From: Halorubrum sp. BOL3-1
Lineage (GTDB): Archaea > Halobacteriota > Halobacteria > Halobacteriales > Haloferacaceae
Assembly: GCF_004114375.1 (NCBI RefSeq)
Contig: NZ_CP034692.1
Span: forward strand, 930,001-994,000
Direction of reading: 5' to 3'
DNA: 64,000 nucleotides
Positions 52,733-61,205 of this stretch are shown here, piece after piece. Made by a program: the position numbers and the translations under genes. The notes under the pieces were generated by a model that made no database searches, was not told the DNA's origin, and saw only the letters and a list, made by a program, of their open reading frames with translations. Positions within the stretch are counted from its first letter, which is position 1. Every line of letters starts with the position of its first letter.

Positions 52733-52799
52733 TCGACTCACAGCCCGCTCGTCGGCCGGACCACAACACGCATCCCCAATCGACCACACGAGTGACATA

Positions 52800-53450
52800 A
52801 TGGACAAGGAGGCACCGTCATCGACAGACCCTGCGTCGCCGGAGACGACCACGCTCGCCCGCGCCGCACAGCGGTCGCGGCTCAGTGGCTTGTGGCGAGC
52901 CGTCACAGGAGCGATCCGATCATCGTATCTCTATCGGTGGCTGACGGCGGAGCCCGACCCGGATGTGATCGTCATCGACCTCCGCGAGACGTGGACTGTC
53001 GGACCTGTGATCCGCCTGCTCGACGCGGTCGTCGACCGTGTGTGGCCCGCCCTCGACGACTCCCGGGTCGCAAGCGTGGTCCGGGCGGGTGTCAGCCACA
53101 CACGCGACGCTCCAGCCGCCGTGAGCGGGCTCATGGTTATGATTGTCGGGCTGCTGGCCGGGCTCGCGACGATCGCAACCCAGGGCGTGTCGACGACAAG
53201 CTTAGCCGTTGCCGTAGTCGCACTCATTGCGGGCGCCGTCGCGACCCGAGAGCGACGTAGCTGGGACCAGCTTCGCGAAACCCGGCCGGTCAAACTCCTC
53301 ATCGCCGCACTCGAACCGCCAGCGCCACCGGATCAAGACGACTCCGATCCGCCAGCTGACACGCCAGCAGACGACTCACAGACTACCGACGAACCCACAG
53401 AGACAAACCACGACGCGACATCCGACGACGACGACACGCCAAACCCCTAA
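52800..53450 (+). CDS. membrane protein of unknown function with acidic tail
   Basis: 216 residues from the ATG at 52800. Two hydrophobic helices in the middle (AVSGLMVMIVGLLAGLATIA and SLAVAVVALIAGAVATRERR). The C-terminal 50 residues are Asp/Thr/Pro-rich, a typical halophile surface tail. It starts 67 bases after the DUF4330 gene and precedes uppP, so all three may form an operon. No family recognised. Confidence 0.7.
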   Translation: MDKEAPSSTDPASPETTTLARAAQRSRLSGLWRAVTGAIRSSYLYRWLTAEPDPDVIVIDLRETWTVGPVIRLLDAVVDRVWPALDDSRVASVVRAGVSHTRDAPAAVSGLMVMIVGLLAGLATIATQGVSTTSLAVAVVALIAGAVATRERRSWDQLRETRPVKLLIAALEPPAPPDQDDSDPPADTPADDSQTTDEPTETNHDATSDDDDTPNP

Positions 53451-53505
53451 TCTGGACGGGACAGAACGGCGCCATTTAACTTGATTCACCGACCCGACAC
53501 GGATA

Positions 53506-54333
53506 GTGACGAACACGGATCTCCTCATCGCGGTGCTCGCTGGGATCGTCCAAGGCGTCGTCGAGTGGCTTCCCGTCTCCAGTCAGGGCAACCTCGCACT
53601 CGTGCTCACCGCTGTTGGGGTTGCACCCGACCAAGCGCTGCAGCTGGCGTTGTTTCTCCAAGTTGGAACGACTCTCTCGGCGGCGACCTACTATCGAGAC
53701 GAGATTCGGGTCGCACTCGACGCGGTACCGGCATGGCGTCCCACGACGGCGTATGACGGTGACCAGGCGCTTGTGACCTATCTGATTGTGGCCAGTGGGA
53801 TGACCGGCCTCGTCGGCATTCCGCTGTACCTCGTTGCCGTTGATCTGGCGGGACAACTCACCGGCGGGGTGTTCATCACCGGTATCGGAGTGCTTCTCAT
53901 TCTGACTGGGTTTCTCCAGCTCGGCTCCGAATCGGTCGCGATGGGCGGGCGTGAACAACCGACACTTATCGATTCACTCCTCGTTGGGGGTGTCCAAGGC
54001 GTCGCAATCCTACCTGGGGTCTCTCGGTCTGGCATGACGACGAGTGCGTTGCTGTTCCGCAGCTACGATCCAGCAACGGCGTTTCGCCTCTCGTTTCTGC
54101 TCTCAATTCCCGCGAGTCTTGGGGCCGCGGCGTTGACGATTGCTGGTGCGGGTGGCCTGCCAGGGATTTCGCCAACGGCGGCGGCAACCGCGCTGGGCGT
54201 GAGTGCCGTTGTCGGATATCTCACGATTGACGTGTTGATGCGTGTTGTCGACCGAATCCCGTTTTGGGCAGTGTGCTTTGGACTCGGTGGGCTTGCGGTC
54301 GTCGGTGGTGGCATCGTCTCGGTTTTCATCTGA
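53506..54333 (+). CDS. uppP: undecaprenyl-diphosphatase UppP (BacA) family
   Basis: 275 residues from a GTG at 53506. About seven membrane segments. Motif 1 GIVQGVVEWLPVSSQGN has the (E/Q)-x3-E pair, with Asn instead of the usual His after SSxG; motif 2 LPGVSRSGMTTSALL carries the catalytic Ser/Arg. Such enzymes dephosphorylate polyprenyl diphosphate carriers; in archaea the carrier would be dolichyl diphosphate. The role in recycling the glycan carrier is inference from location. Confidence 0.88.
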   Translation: MTNTDLLIAVLAGIVQGVVEWLPVSSQGNLALVLTAVGVAPDQALQLALFLQVGTTLSAATYYRDEIRVALDAVPAWRPTTAYDGDQALVTYLIVASGMTGLVGIPLYLVAVDLAGQLTGGVFITGIGVLLILTGFLQLGSESVAMGGREQPTLIDSLLVGGVQGVAILPGVSRSGMTTSALLFRSYDPATAFRLSFLLSIPASLGAAALTIAGAGGLPGISPTAAATALGVSAVVGYLTIDVLMRVVDRIPFWAVCFGLGGLAVVGGGIVSVFI

Positions 54334-54605
54334 GCGTGTGTCTACATCATAGCCACTGCGCTCAGCATCGTGTGGGGGGAATCTAGTGAGAAATAGACGT
54401 CATTGATTTTAGAATGTGGCCGTTTCAGGATCTCCAATAAGAAGTGGTTAGTCGGTACGAATCACTGTCCGAGTCGATCCCGGCTCCACACGTCAAACTA
54501 GATCGCCATTCCCGCTACACTGATCAGTTCTCACTGGGAAGGCCCAACGGTACGTAGCTCACAGTTGTATTTTAGATAGACTATCGAGCGGTCAAAAACA
54601 CTAAT
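54334..54605. other. intergenic region, no gene seen
   Basis: 272 bases between uppP and the small minus-strand gene. Several short T/A-rich patches; no repeat, hairpin or IS end recognised. Confidence 0.5.
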
Positions 54606-54725
54606 TCACTCATCATCGGGCTCGGCGTCGCGACTCTTAGAAAGGCGCTCCCAGATCTCTGTACAGCCCGCACCGTCGGGGACGTCAGCAAGGTGGGCGT
54701 CGTCAGAATCATTTGAGTTACTCAT
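54606..54725 (-). CDS. 39-residue conserved small protein
   Basis: ATG at 54725 gives MSNSNDSDDAHLADVPDGAG, then CTEIWERLSKSRDAEPDDE. The DVPDGAGCTEIWE-LS-R pattern recalls small haloarchaeal proteins of unknown role. Highly acidic. Its start codon lies inside the palindrome TTACTC-N7-GAGTAA, so it should be under the same control as the divergent trmB-like gene. Confidence 0.6.
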   Translation of the reverse strand: MSNSNDSDDAHLADVPDGAGCTEIWERLSKSRDAEPDDE

Positions 54726-54738
54726 GTTCTGAGTAACT
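54716..54738. promoter_or_regulatory. palindromic operator candidate, upstream of trmB-like gene
   Basis: AGTTACTC-ATGTTCT-GAGTAACT, perfect 8-base arms around 7. It is 73 bases before the trmB-like start and covers the start of the divergent small gene. The inner TTACTC-N7-GAGTAA recurs at 55757-55775. Confidence 0.65.
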
Positions 54739-54811
54739 GTATTGGACACGGGATAATAACTCTACCGGCAGCACCAGTACGTACTTACGGAGCGAACGAC
54801 GACGGAGGCGT

Positions 54812-55693
54812 ATGTCAGAGTCCAGCGAGGAGTTCTTTTCGCTGCTCGATCTCACAGAGTACGAAGCCGAGGCGCTGGAGGAACTGCTGCTCTTGGGTCG
54901 GACGACGGCGCCCGACCTCGCCGAGGCGACCGGGATTCCCAAAGCGCGGATTTACGGCGTCTTAGACTCGCTGGCGGAGGCCGGATACATCAAGATGATA
55001 TCGGGACGCCCGAAACGGTACGAGCCGCACGAGCCGGCGGCGATCACCGAGCGCGTGGTCGAGAATCGCCGCCACGCCTACGAGCGGTTCCGCGAGGACG
55101 TCGAAGCCATTGAGGAGGCGTTCGTCGACGAGTACGCGCCGGTCCGTGACCGAGGGATCGACGAGCTCAGCCCGACAGAGGACCTGTTCCATGTCGTCGA
55201 CGTGGGCGAGCCGAGCGAGCGAGAGACTCGCCGGCTGTTTCGAGAAGCCGAGAACGGAGTGTATGTGTTTTCAAAGAGCTTCGGCTACATCGACGCCGTT
55301 CGCCCCGCAATGCGAGACGCGGTCGACCGCGATGTGAACGTCAATGTCCTCCTGTTGAATCCGGAGTCGCTCACCGAAGAGAACCAGCGACGACAGGCTG
55401 AGATTCGAGAGATGTTCAACGAGTCGTTCCCATCGGTCGCCGTGCGTGTCAGCGACCGGCTGTTGCCGTGGCGCGGAACGTTCATCGACCCGAGTCTGTC
55501 GTACGAGTCCGGTCAGGGGCTGCTCATGGTTGAACAAGAGGAGGTGCCGAACCACCACCGGCAGGCCGCAGTCACGGAGAACCCCTCGTTTGTGGCCGGG
55601 ATGTGGCAGTACTTCGACCTGCTGTGGCGCCACGAGAGCGTGCCCGCTGATCCCAGTCCCGACCCGACAGCCAGTGACAGCGCCGGGGAGTGA
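54812..55693 (+). CDS. TrmB-family sugar-responsive regulator
   Basis: 293 residues. N-terminal winged HTH: LTEYEAEALEELLLLGRTTA, DLAEATGIPKARIYGVLDSL, EAGYIKMISGRPKRYEP, characteristic of TrmB. A coiled linker (RRHAYERFREDVEAIEEAF) leads to a C-terminal PLD-like sensing domain (ENGVYVFSKSFGYIDAVRPA). TrmB proteins act as repressors or activators released by sugars. It lies directly before the sulfoquinovose-type epimerase operon, and the same palindrome stands before both, so autoregulation plus operon control is likely. Confidence 0.88.
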   Translation: MSESSEEFFSLLDLTEYEAEALEELLLLGRTTAPDLAEATGIPKARIYGVLDSLAEAGYIKMISGRPKRYEPHEPAAITERVVENRRHAYERFREDVEAIEEAFVDEYAPVRDRGIDELSPTEDLFHVVDVGEPSERETRRLFREAENGVYVFSKSFGYIDAVRPAMRDAVDRDVNVNVLLLNPESLTEENQRRQAEIREMFNESFPSVAVRVSDRLLPWRGTFIDPSLSYESGQGLLMVEQEEVPNHHRQAAVTENPSFVAGMWQYFDLLWRHESVPADPSPDPTASDSAGE

Positions 55694-55755
55694 GCGGGTT
55701 GATTCCGCAGGATGGTATCAGCGCTGCGAACCCGACCGCAAAGCATTTACTCGTA

Positions 55756-55776
55756 GTTACTCGATAGCCGAGTAAC
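55756..55776. promoter_or_regulatory. palindromic operator candidate at start of epimerase operon
   Basis: GTTACTCG-ATAGC-CGAGTAAC, ending one base before the ATG at 55778. Core TTACTC-N7-GAGTAA identical to that at 54718-54736. An additional half site TTTACTCG lies at 55746-55753. Confidence 0.68.
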
Positions 55777-55777
55777 G

Positions 55778-56926
55778 ATGACCGTGCTACTTACCGGTGC
55801 CGACGGCTACCTCGGGTGGCCGACCGCACTGCGACTGGCGGATCGGCTCGACCACCGGATCATCTGCGTCGACAACTTCGCGCGCCGCGATTGGGTTGCC
55901 GAGTCGGGAAGCGTCTCCGCGACACAAATTGAGGATCCCGAAGACCGATTCGAGCGCGTCGAAAATCTCAGCCTGATCGAGGGCGACCTCGCCGACCGCG
56001 ACTTCGTGCTCCAGCTGCTGGACACCCACGAGCCCGACACCGTGCTCCACGCCGCCGCACAGCCGAGCGCACCCTACTCGTCGATCAACGGCGAGCGCGC
56101 GCTGTACACCCAGCAGAACAACATTTCGATGACGCTAAACTTGCTCCACGGGCTCCATGAGACGGGGCTGTCGGACACGCACTTCATCGAGACGACGACG
56201 ACCGGCATCTACGGCGCGCCCCACTTCCCGATTCCCGAGGGGGGGCTGGAAGTCGAGCGCAAGGGCGGGCAAGACGAGGTGCCGTTCCCGGCAATGGGCG
56301 GCAGCTGGTACCACCAGACGAAGTCGTTCGACGCCGCGAACATGCGGCTCGCGGAGTCGCAGTTCGAGTTCCCGATGAGCGAGGTCCGAACGGCAATCGT
56401 CTACGGGACCGAAACCGAGGAGACTCGCAACCACGAGAGTCCGACGCGGTTCGACTTCGACTACTACTTCGGGACCGTCGTCAACCGCTTTTGCGCGCAG
56501 GCGGTCGCCGGCTACCCGATCACGGTGTACGGCAAGGGCGAGCAGCGCAAGCCGATGGTGAGCCTCGAAGACGCCGTCGAGAGCCTCGTCCGGCTCGTCG
56601 AGGAGGGCCACTCCGGCGACGAGGGGATCGACGTGTACAACCAGGTCACCCGGCCGATCGCGATTGTCGAACTCGCCGAGACGATCGCGGAGGTTGGCGC
56701 GGAGTTCGATCTGGACGCTGAGGTGAAACACTACGAGAACCCGCGCGAGGAGGACGAGGAACACAAAATGGAGATGGAAAACGACCGGTTCATCGAGCTC
56801 GTAGGCGGGCAACGACAGGAGCTCGAAGCCGGGATCCGCGATGTCCTTGGCACGCTCGTCGAGGAGAAAGACCGGATCGCGGCCCACGAGGACCGGTTCC
56901 TGCCCGGTGTGTTGACCGATGAGTGA
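55778..56926 (+). CDS. UDP-sulfoquinovose synthase-like enzyme (SQD1/Agl3 type)
   Basis: 382 residues. VLLTGADGYLGWPTALRLAD is an SQD1-type Rossmann start (GxxGYxGW). Further hallmarks: AAAQPSAPYSSINGERALYT, QQNNISMTLNLLHGL, TTTGIYGAPHFPIPEGGLE, and WYHQTKSFDAANMRLAE (Tyr-x3-Lys as YHQTK). The family combines UDP-glucose and sulfite to give UDP-sulfoquinovose; Agl3 does so for the Sulfolobus N-glycan. It overlaps the next epimerase by 8 bases and sits under the TTACTC operator. Use in N-glycan versus sulfolipid cannot be decided. Confidence 0.85.
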   Translation: MTVLLTGADGYLGWPTALRLADRLDHRIICVDNFARRDWVAESGSVSATQIEDPEDRFERVENLSLIEGDLADRDFVLQLLDTHEPDTVLHAAAQPSAPYSSINGERALYTQQNNISMTLNLLHGLHETGLSDTHFIETTTTGIYGAPHFPIPEGGLEVERKGGQDEVPFPAMGGSWYHQTKSFDAANMRLAESQFEFPMSEVRTAIVYGTETEETRNHESPTRFDFDYYFGTVVNRFCAQAVAGYPITVYGKGEQRKPMVSLEDAVESLVRLVEEGHSGDEGIDVYNQVTRPIAIVELAETIAEVGAEFDLDAEVKHYENPREEDEEHKMEMENDRFIELVGGQRQELEAGIRDVLGTLVEEKDRIAAHEDRFLPGVLTDE

Positions 56927-57902
56927 CGCGGGAGGGGCGGAAACCGGACGACGGATCCTCGTCACCGGCGGCTGCGGCTACATCGGGAGCGCGCTCGTTC
57001 CCCGACTGCTCGATGATCCCCGCGTGAGCGAGGTTATCGTCCTCGATTCGCTGGCGTCGGGATCGCCGGCACATCTCGCCAGCTGTATCGGCAACGGTCT
57101 CGACTTCCGCCGCGGCGACGTCCGCGACTACGGCGCCGTCGAGAGCGCGGTCCGCGGCGTCGACGCAGTGATTCACCTCGCGGCGATCACCGGCGCGGCG
57201 TCGACCCACGACCGCCGCGAGGAGACGTTTGCCGTGAACCGCGACGGGACCGAGAACGTGCTCACGGCCGCGGGGAAGTTCGACGTCGAGAACGTCGTGG
57301 TCGCCTCGTCGTGTAACAACTACGGGCGCGCGGCGAGCACCGATATCGACGAGGAGACCGAACAGAATCCGCTGAATCCCTACGCCGAGTCCAAGGTCGC
57401 GTGCGAGCGACTGCTCGACGAGGCGATCGCGGCGTACGACTTCGACGGCACCGCGCTCCGGATGAGTACGAACTACGGCTGGTCGCCGGGCATCCGGTTC
57501 AACCTCGTGGTGAATCACTTTGTGTTCCGTGGGCTGACGGATCGCTCGTTGACGGTGTACGGCGACGGGTCGAACTGGCGGCCGTTCATCCACGTGCGCG
57601 ATGCGGCGCGGGCGTACCTCGACGCGGCGTTGGATCCGGACGCGTGGCCGCAACGCGTGTACAACGTCGGATCGAACGCGGAAAATTATCGTATTTCGGA
57701 GATCGCGGAGATCGTCCGTGAGGAACTCGATCAGAACCTCGACGTAACGTATCTGGAGGACGAACAGCCCGGACCCTCCTATCACGTGAACTTCGACCGG
57801 CTCGCCGAGACCGGCTTCGAGACGGAGTGGACGCTACGGGAGGGGATCCGCGACATCGCAAGCGAGCTGACGGGCGAAGAGACTGAGGGGATCCACGCAT
57901 GA
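56919..57902 (+). CDS. NAD-dependent sugar epimerase/dehydratase
   Basis: 327 residues. RILVTGGCGYIGSALVPRLL, HLAAITGAASTHDRREETFA, SSCNNYGRAASTDIDEETEQ, NPYAESKVACERLL (Tyr-x3-Lys) and RMSTNYGWSPGIRFNLVVNH. The SCNNYG catalytic segment, with Asn-Asn in place of Ser-Val, is unusual and matches the third operon member less than other epimerases. Second gene of a tightly overlapping three-gene operon. Substrate unknown; likely a sulfo- or deoxy-sugar nucleotide made by its neighbour. Confidence 0.82.
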   Translation: MSDAGGAETGRRILVTGGCGYIGSALVPRLLDDPRVSEVIVLDSLASGSPAHLASCIGNGLDFRRGDVRDYGAVESAVRGVDAVIHLAAITGAASTHDRREETFAVNRDGTENVLTAAGKFDVENVVVASSCNNYGRAASTDIDEETEQNPLNPYAESKVACERLLDEAIAAYDFDGTALRMSTNYGWSPGIRFNLVVNHFVFRGLTDRSLTVYGDGSNWRPFIHVRDAARAYLDAALDPDAWPQRVYNVGSNAENYRISEIAEIVREELDQNLDVTYLEDEQPGPSYHVNFDRLAETGFETEWTLREGIRDIASELTGEETEGIHA

Positions 57903-58918
57903 CAGACGCAACACGGACTGAGACGGACGGCGGCAACGACAGCGAGCCAATCGAGAAGCCGACGATCGCGGTCACGGGCGCGGCCGGCTACATCGGGAGT
58001 CGAGTGATTGTCGAGTTTCAGGAGGCGCATCCCGACTGGGAGATCGTCGCGCTCGACAACCAGTACCGCGGGCAGGTGGACTCGGTCGGTGACGTCGAGG
58101 TCAAGCACGTCGACATCCGGAACCGCGACCGATTGGAAGAGGCGCTTGCGGGCGCGGACGTGGTGTGTCATCTCGCGGCAATCAGTGGCGTCGACGACTG
58201 CGAGGAGAACGCCGACCTCGCATATGAGGTGAACGTCACCGGAACGAACAACGTCGCGTGGTTCTGTCGGAAGACCGGCGCAGCGTTGACGTTCCCGTTC
58301 AGCATGGCCGTACTGGGCGATCCGGAGTCGTTCCCCATTACGGCTGACCAGCCGCGCGATCCGTTGAACTGGTACGGCCGGACGAAACTGCTCGGCGAGC
58401 AGGCGGTCGAGGCGTTCGCTGACGGCGCGTTCCCGGCACACCTGTTCTTGAAATCGAACCTCTACGGCGAACACGATGTCGACGGGACAACGGTGAGCAA
58501 GCCGACTGTGATCAACTTCTTTGTGAGCCGGGCGGTTGCGGGTGAGACGCTGACGGTGTACGAGCCCGGGACGCAGGCGCGGAACTTCGTTCACGTGAAA
58601 GACGTGGCGCGAGCGTACGTGCGGAGCGCAGAGCGGTTACTGGAGCAGTTAGCGCGTGAGGAGACTGGAACAGAGACGTTCGAAATTGCAAGTGAAGAAG
58701 ATTTGAGCGTGATGCGCGTGGCGGAGATTGTTCAGAATACGGCAAACACTCTGTTAGAGACAGATGTAGATATTGAACTTATCGAGAACCCTAGAGGTAA
58801 CGAAACGGTAGTTGAAAGGTTTGATGTGGATATCTCGAACACGCAGCAAACGATAAACTGGAGAACAGAAGAGACAATTTCCGATTCAGTCCATCGACTA
58901 TTGAAGGAGAGTCCATAG
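57899..58918 (+). CDS. NAD-dependent sugar epimerase/dehydratase, compositionally mosaic
   Basis: 339 residues, ATGA overlap with the gene before. IAVTGAAGYIGSRVIVEFQE, HLAAISGVDDCEENADLAYE, FPFSMAVLGDPESFPITADQ, NWYGRTKLLGEQAVEAF (Tyr-x3-Lys), KSNLYGEHD. The first 260 codons are GC-rich like the operon, while from about base 58680 to the stop the codons become AT-rich (TTAGAGACAGATGTAGATAT). The C-terminal substrate-binding part thus seems to come from another source or to mark the border of the AT-rich glycan block. Confidence 0.8.
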   Translation: MTDATRTETDGGNDSEPIEKPTIAVTGAAGYIGSRVIVEFQEAHPDWEIVALDNQYRGQVDSVGDVEVKHVDIRNRDRLEEALAGADVVCHLAAISGVDDCEENADLAYEVNVTGTNNVAWFCRKTGAALTFPFSMAVLGDPESFPITADQPRDPLNWYGRTKLLGEQAVEAFADGAFPAHLFLKSNLYGEHDVDGTTVSKPTVINFFVSRAVAGETLTVYEPGTQARNFVHVKDVARAYVRSAERLLEQLAREETGTETFEIASEEDLSVMRVAEIVQNTANTLLETDVDIELIENPRGNETVVERFDVDISNTQQTINWRTEETISDSVHRLLKESP

Positions 58919-59084
58919 ACTAAATTAGATATTTAACATCCACCCCAGTTGTGTACTCTATCTTCTATTCAACGACTCGAAAAACGTATATGCTCGCTAG
59001 CCACGAATTATACTCGGTCACACTTACAGATTCGATAGACTACTCCTCGTAACCTTCATTTACTCCCCGGAAAGCGTTATAGCT

Positions 59085-60041
59085 ATGTCTGAGCCCGTTG
59101 TTATCTGGTGGACTATAGATAGTCTCCGACAGGATATCTGTTCCGTATACGGAGGAGAAGCGAGGACACCGGTTCTTTCAAGACTTGCTGAAGAGGGTAC
59201 AATGTATGACGCCCGCTCAATGGCCACCTGGACGCTACCATCAGTAACTTCGATCCTCACAGGCGAGCGACCAGAAGAACACGGGGTAGAAACACAAGAC
59301 GATCGTCTACAACCAGGTACCCCTACACTTCCACAGTATTTCCGTAATCAGGGGTGGAATACGCTCGGAATTGTCGCTAATCCGTGGTTTTCACGCCGTA
59401 AAGGACTTGATATTGGGTTTGATAGGTTCTACAATATCACAGAGGATGATTCATTACTGAGTCAAGTTTCACGAGCAGCTGTGGTAAAGCACCTTCTCAA
59501 TTTCCGTACTCGGACTGGCGGACTCAGTCTTGACGTTGACAAACATCCCTCGGAGCCATTGATTGTCGATCTGGCGAGAGAGTGGCTTAGAGAGGCTGAC
59601 CAGCCAACATTTATGATGGTTCACACCCAAGGTGCTCACTCTCCGTACAACTCGCCAAACAACTGGAACCGACATCGGGACGAAGCTGAGCCGCTCAGGG
59701 CCGATTATCTGAACCTAGTCGAATTCATTGATGCTCAGATAGGACGGTTTATTGACGAACTCCCCGAAAACGCTACGATAATTGTCACCAGTGACCATGG
59801 AGAAGCACTCGGGGAGTCAGGTGAGTGGGGACACAAAAATGAGAAATTAGATATTCTCCGCAACGTTCCAGCTATTATCGCTGGTTCCACGCCGAATTTC
59901 CAGAACAAGATAGACCACATCGATATTCACGAATGGCTTCGAGAGGATATTATCCCAACACACGGAGACGAAGCTCGGTCTAACGATTTAGAAGAGCAAC
60001 TGGAAGCATTGGGGTATGTTGACGGAGAACATAGTGTATAG
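59085..60041 (+). CDS. sulfatase/alkaline phosphatase-superfamily protein
   Basis: 318 residues. VVIWWTIDSLRQDICSVYGG gives the first metal-binding Asp; ARSMATWTLPSVTSILTGER holds the Thr/Ser catalytic region; FMMVHTQGAHSPY and IIVTSDHGEALGESGEWGHK supply the metal ligands (Asp-His, His). The Cys/Ser-x-Pro-x-Arg formylglycine motif is not present as such, so it could be a phosphoglycosyl/phosphotransferase-like member rather than a true sulfatase. AT-rich, adjacent to a second member convergent to it. Confidence 0.78.
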   Translation: MSEPVVIWWTIDSLRQDICSVYGGEARTPVLSRLAEEGTMYDARSMATWTLPSVTSILTGERPEEHGVETQDDRLQPGTPTLPQYFRNQGWNTLGIVANPWFSRRKGLDIGFDRFYNITEDDSLLSQVSRAAVVKHLLNFRTRTGGLSLDVDKHPSEPLIVDLAREWLREADQPTFMMVHTQGAHSPYNSPNNWNRHRDEAEPLRADYLNLVEFIDAQIGRFIDELPENATIIVTSDHGEALGESGEWGHKNEKLDILRNVPAIIAGSTPNFQNKIDHIDIHEWLREDIIPTHGDEARSNDLEEQLEALGYVDGEHSV

Positions 60042-60064
60042 CCAGAGTCGATTCTGAGTATCGC

Positions 60065-61072
60065 TTAAGCTTTGTAACCTAAGGCCTGAAGAATCTCCTC
60101 GGTTGAATCACTAGCTTCACTTTTTTTTTCGATCATGGGAGTATACGTATTTGAGTCCGTAGCAGTTGTCTCAGCCCACGGCACGTGACGAACTTGTGGA
60201 TGAAGACTCCCAACCGTGTGCCCATAAATCCCGTACTCCCCGAAAGCCTCCCCGTGGTCCGCAGTTATGATGACTTTCTCAGCATCAATATTGTTCAGGG
60301 CAATTTCCACTTCGTCCAACGCGAATCGAATTTCGTTGAGGTATGCCTCCCAGACAGTGTCCATATCACTCGTATTTCGGAGGTACCGGAGAGGTCTCGC
60401 CTCGTGTTTCTTGAGGTCCCGTTCCTCGGTAATCGCGTCGGCAGCATAGGGTCCGTGCGGTTGCATATAGTGTAATATGAGACGGTCTACGTCTTCTTCT
60501 CTCGCTGCCCGTATCCCTCTGTCCGTGATGTATCGCGGAGGGGTTTTCCCCTTTGGATGTTTCCCAATCTCATCACTCGGTAGATCGTATTCAAACGCAT
60601 AGTCTACAAATCCTAGGTCAGAGATATCGACCGTGTCGTGATACGAGAGTAAACTGTGTGCTAGATGTCCATCGAAAAGGCCACCTTTTGAGGGGCGATC
60701 TTCTTCAAGGATTGATCGTAATTGTGCTGTGCCTGAGACGTATCCAGTGTGTTCGATTGTATCAATATACTCTGGATCGAACGTTTTCGCTGTCCACTCG
60801 GGAGTTGAGCCTCCGACGGTCTTGAGCGAGCCAACATCTTGGATAAACTCATACTCTGATGCCACCTCGCGCAGAGCGTCTATGCGGCAACAATCTAAAA
60901 TAATTAATAAATCCCAGTCTTTGGTGAGCATATTTGTTCCAATATCCCGTTGAGTATTATATAGGGTAGATGGAATCCGGTAGCCGTGTTGAAGCACGAG
61001 CTCATCGAAGATCTGGAATGGATTTGAGATCCCTCTCTTGAGATTCTCAATGGTAATATCGAATTTGAACAT
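60065..61072 (-). CDS. sulfatase/alkaline phosphatase-superfamily protein
   Basis: 335 residues from the ATG at 61072 (MFKFDITIENLKRGISNPFQ); an ATG six codons earlier also exists. KDWDLLIILDCCRIDALREV carries the first metal Asp, with Cys-Cys-Arg-Ile-Asp; LILHYMQPHGPY and VIITADHGEAFGEYGIYGHT give the other ligands. The ILDC-R-D-A type is common in haloarchaeal glycan clusters. Convergent with the other superfamily member, only 23 bases apart, and downstream of the flippase gene. Confidence 0.78.
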   Translation of the reverse strand: MFKFDITIENLKRGISNPFQIFDELVLQHGYRIPSTLYNTQRDIGTNMLTKDWDLLIILDCCRIDALREVASEYEFIQDVGSLKTVGGSTPEWTAKTFDPEYIDTIEHTGYVSGTAQLRSILEEDRPSKGGLFDGHLAHSLLSYHDTVDISDLGFVDYAFEYDLPSDEIGKHPKGKTPPRYITDRGIRAAREEDVDRLILHYMQPHGPYAADAITEERDLKKHEARPLRYLRNTSDMDTVWEAYLNEIRFALDEVEIALNNIDAEKVIITADHGEAFGEYGIYGHTVGSLHPQVRHVPWAETTATDSNTYTPMIEKKSEASDSTEEILQALGYKA

Positions 61073-61205
61073 GGATACCACATGAGCCACTACGTATAAT
61101 CCTCTTGCGGTCTTTGGCTATAGTAGCCGATATAACATACAGGAGGAATATTGTAAGAACTACTAGTAGACAGGTTGATATACCAATATATCATTTTTTG
61201 CCAGA

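Noticed and set aside
56135-56965. 276-codon antisense frame over the SQD1-like gene, and 331 codons at 56790-57785
   Set aside because: Both are GC-skew shadows with no family motif, opposite to well-supported epimerases.
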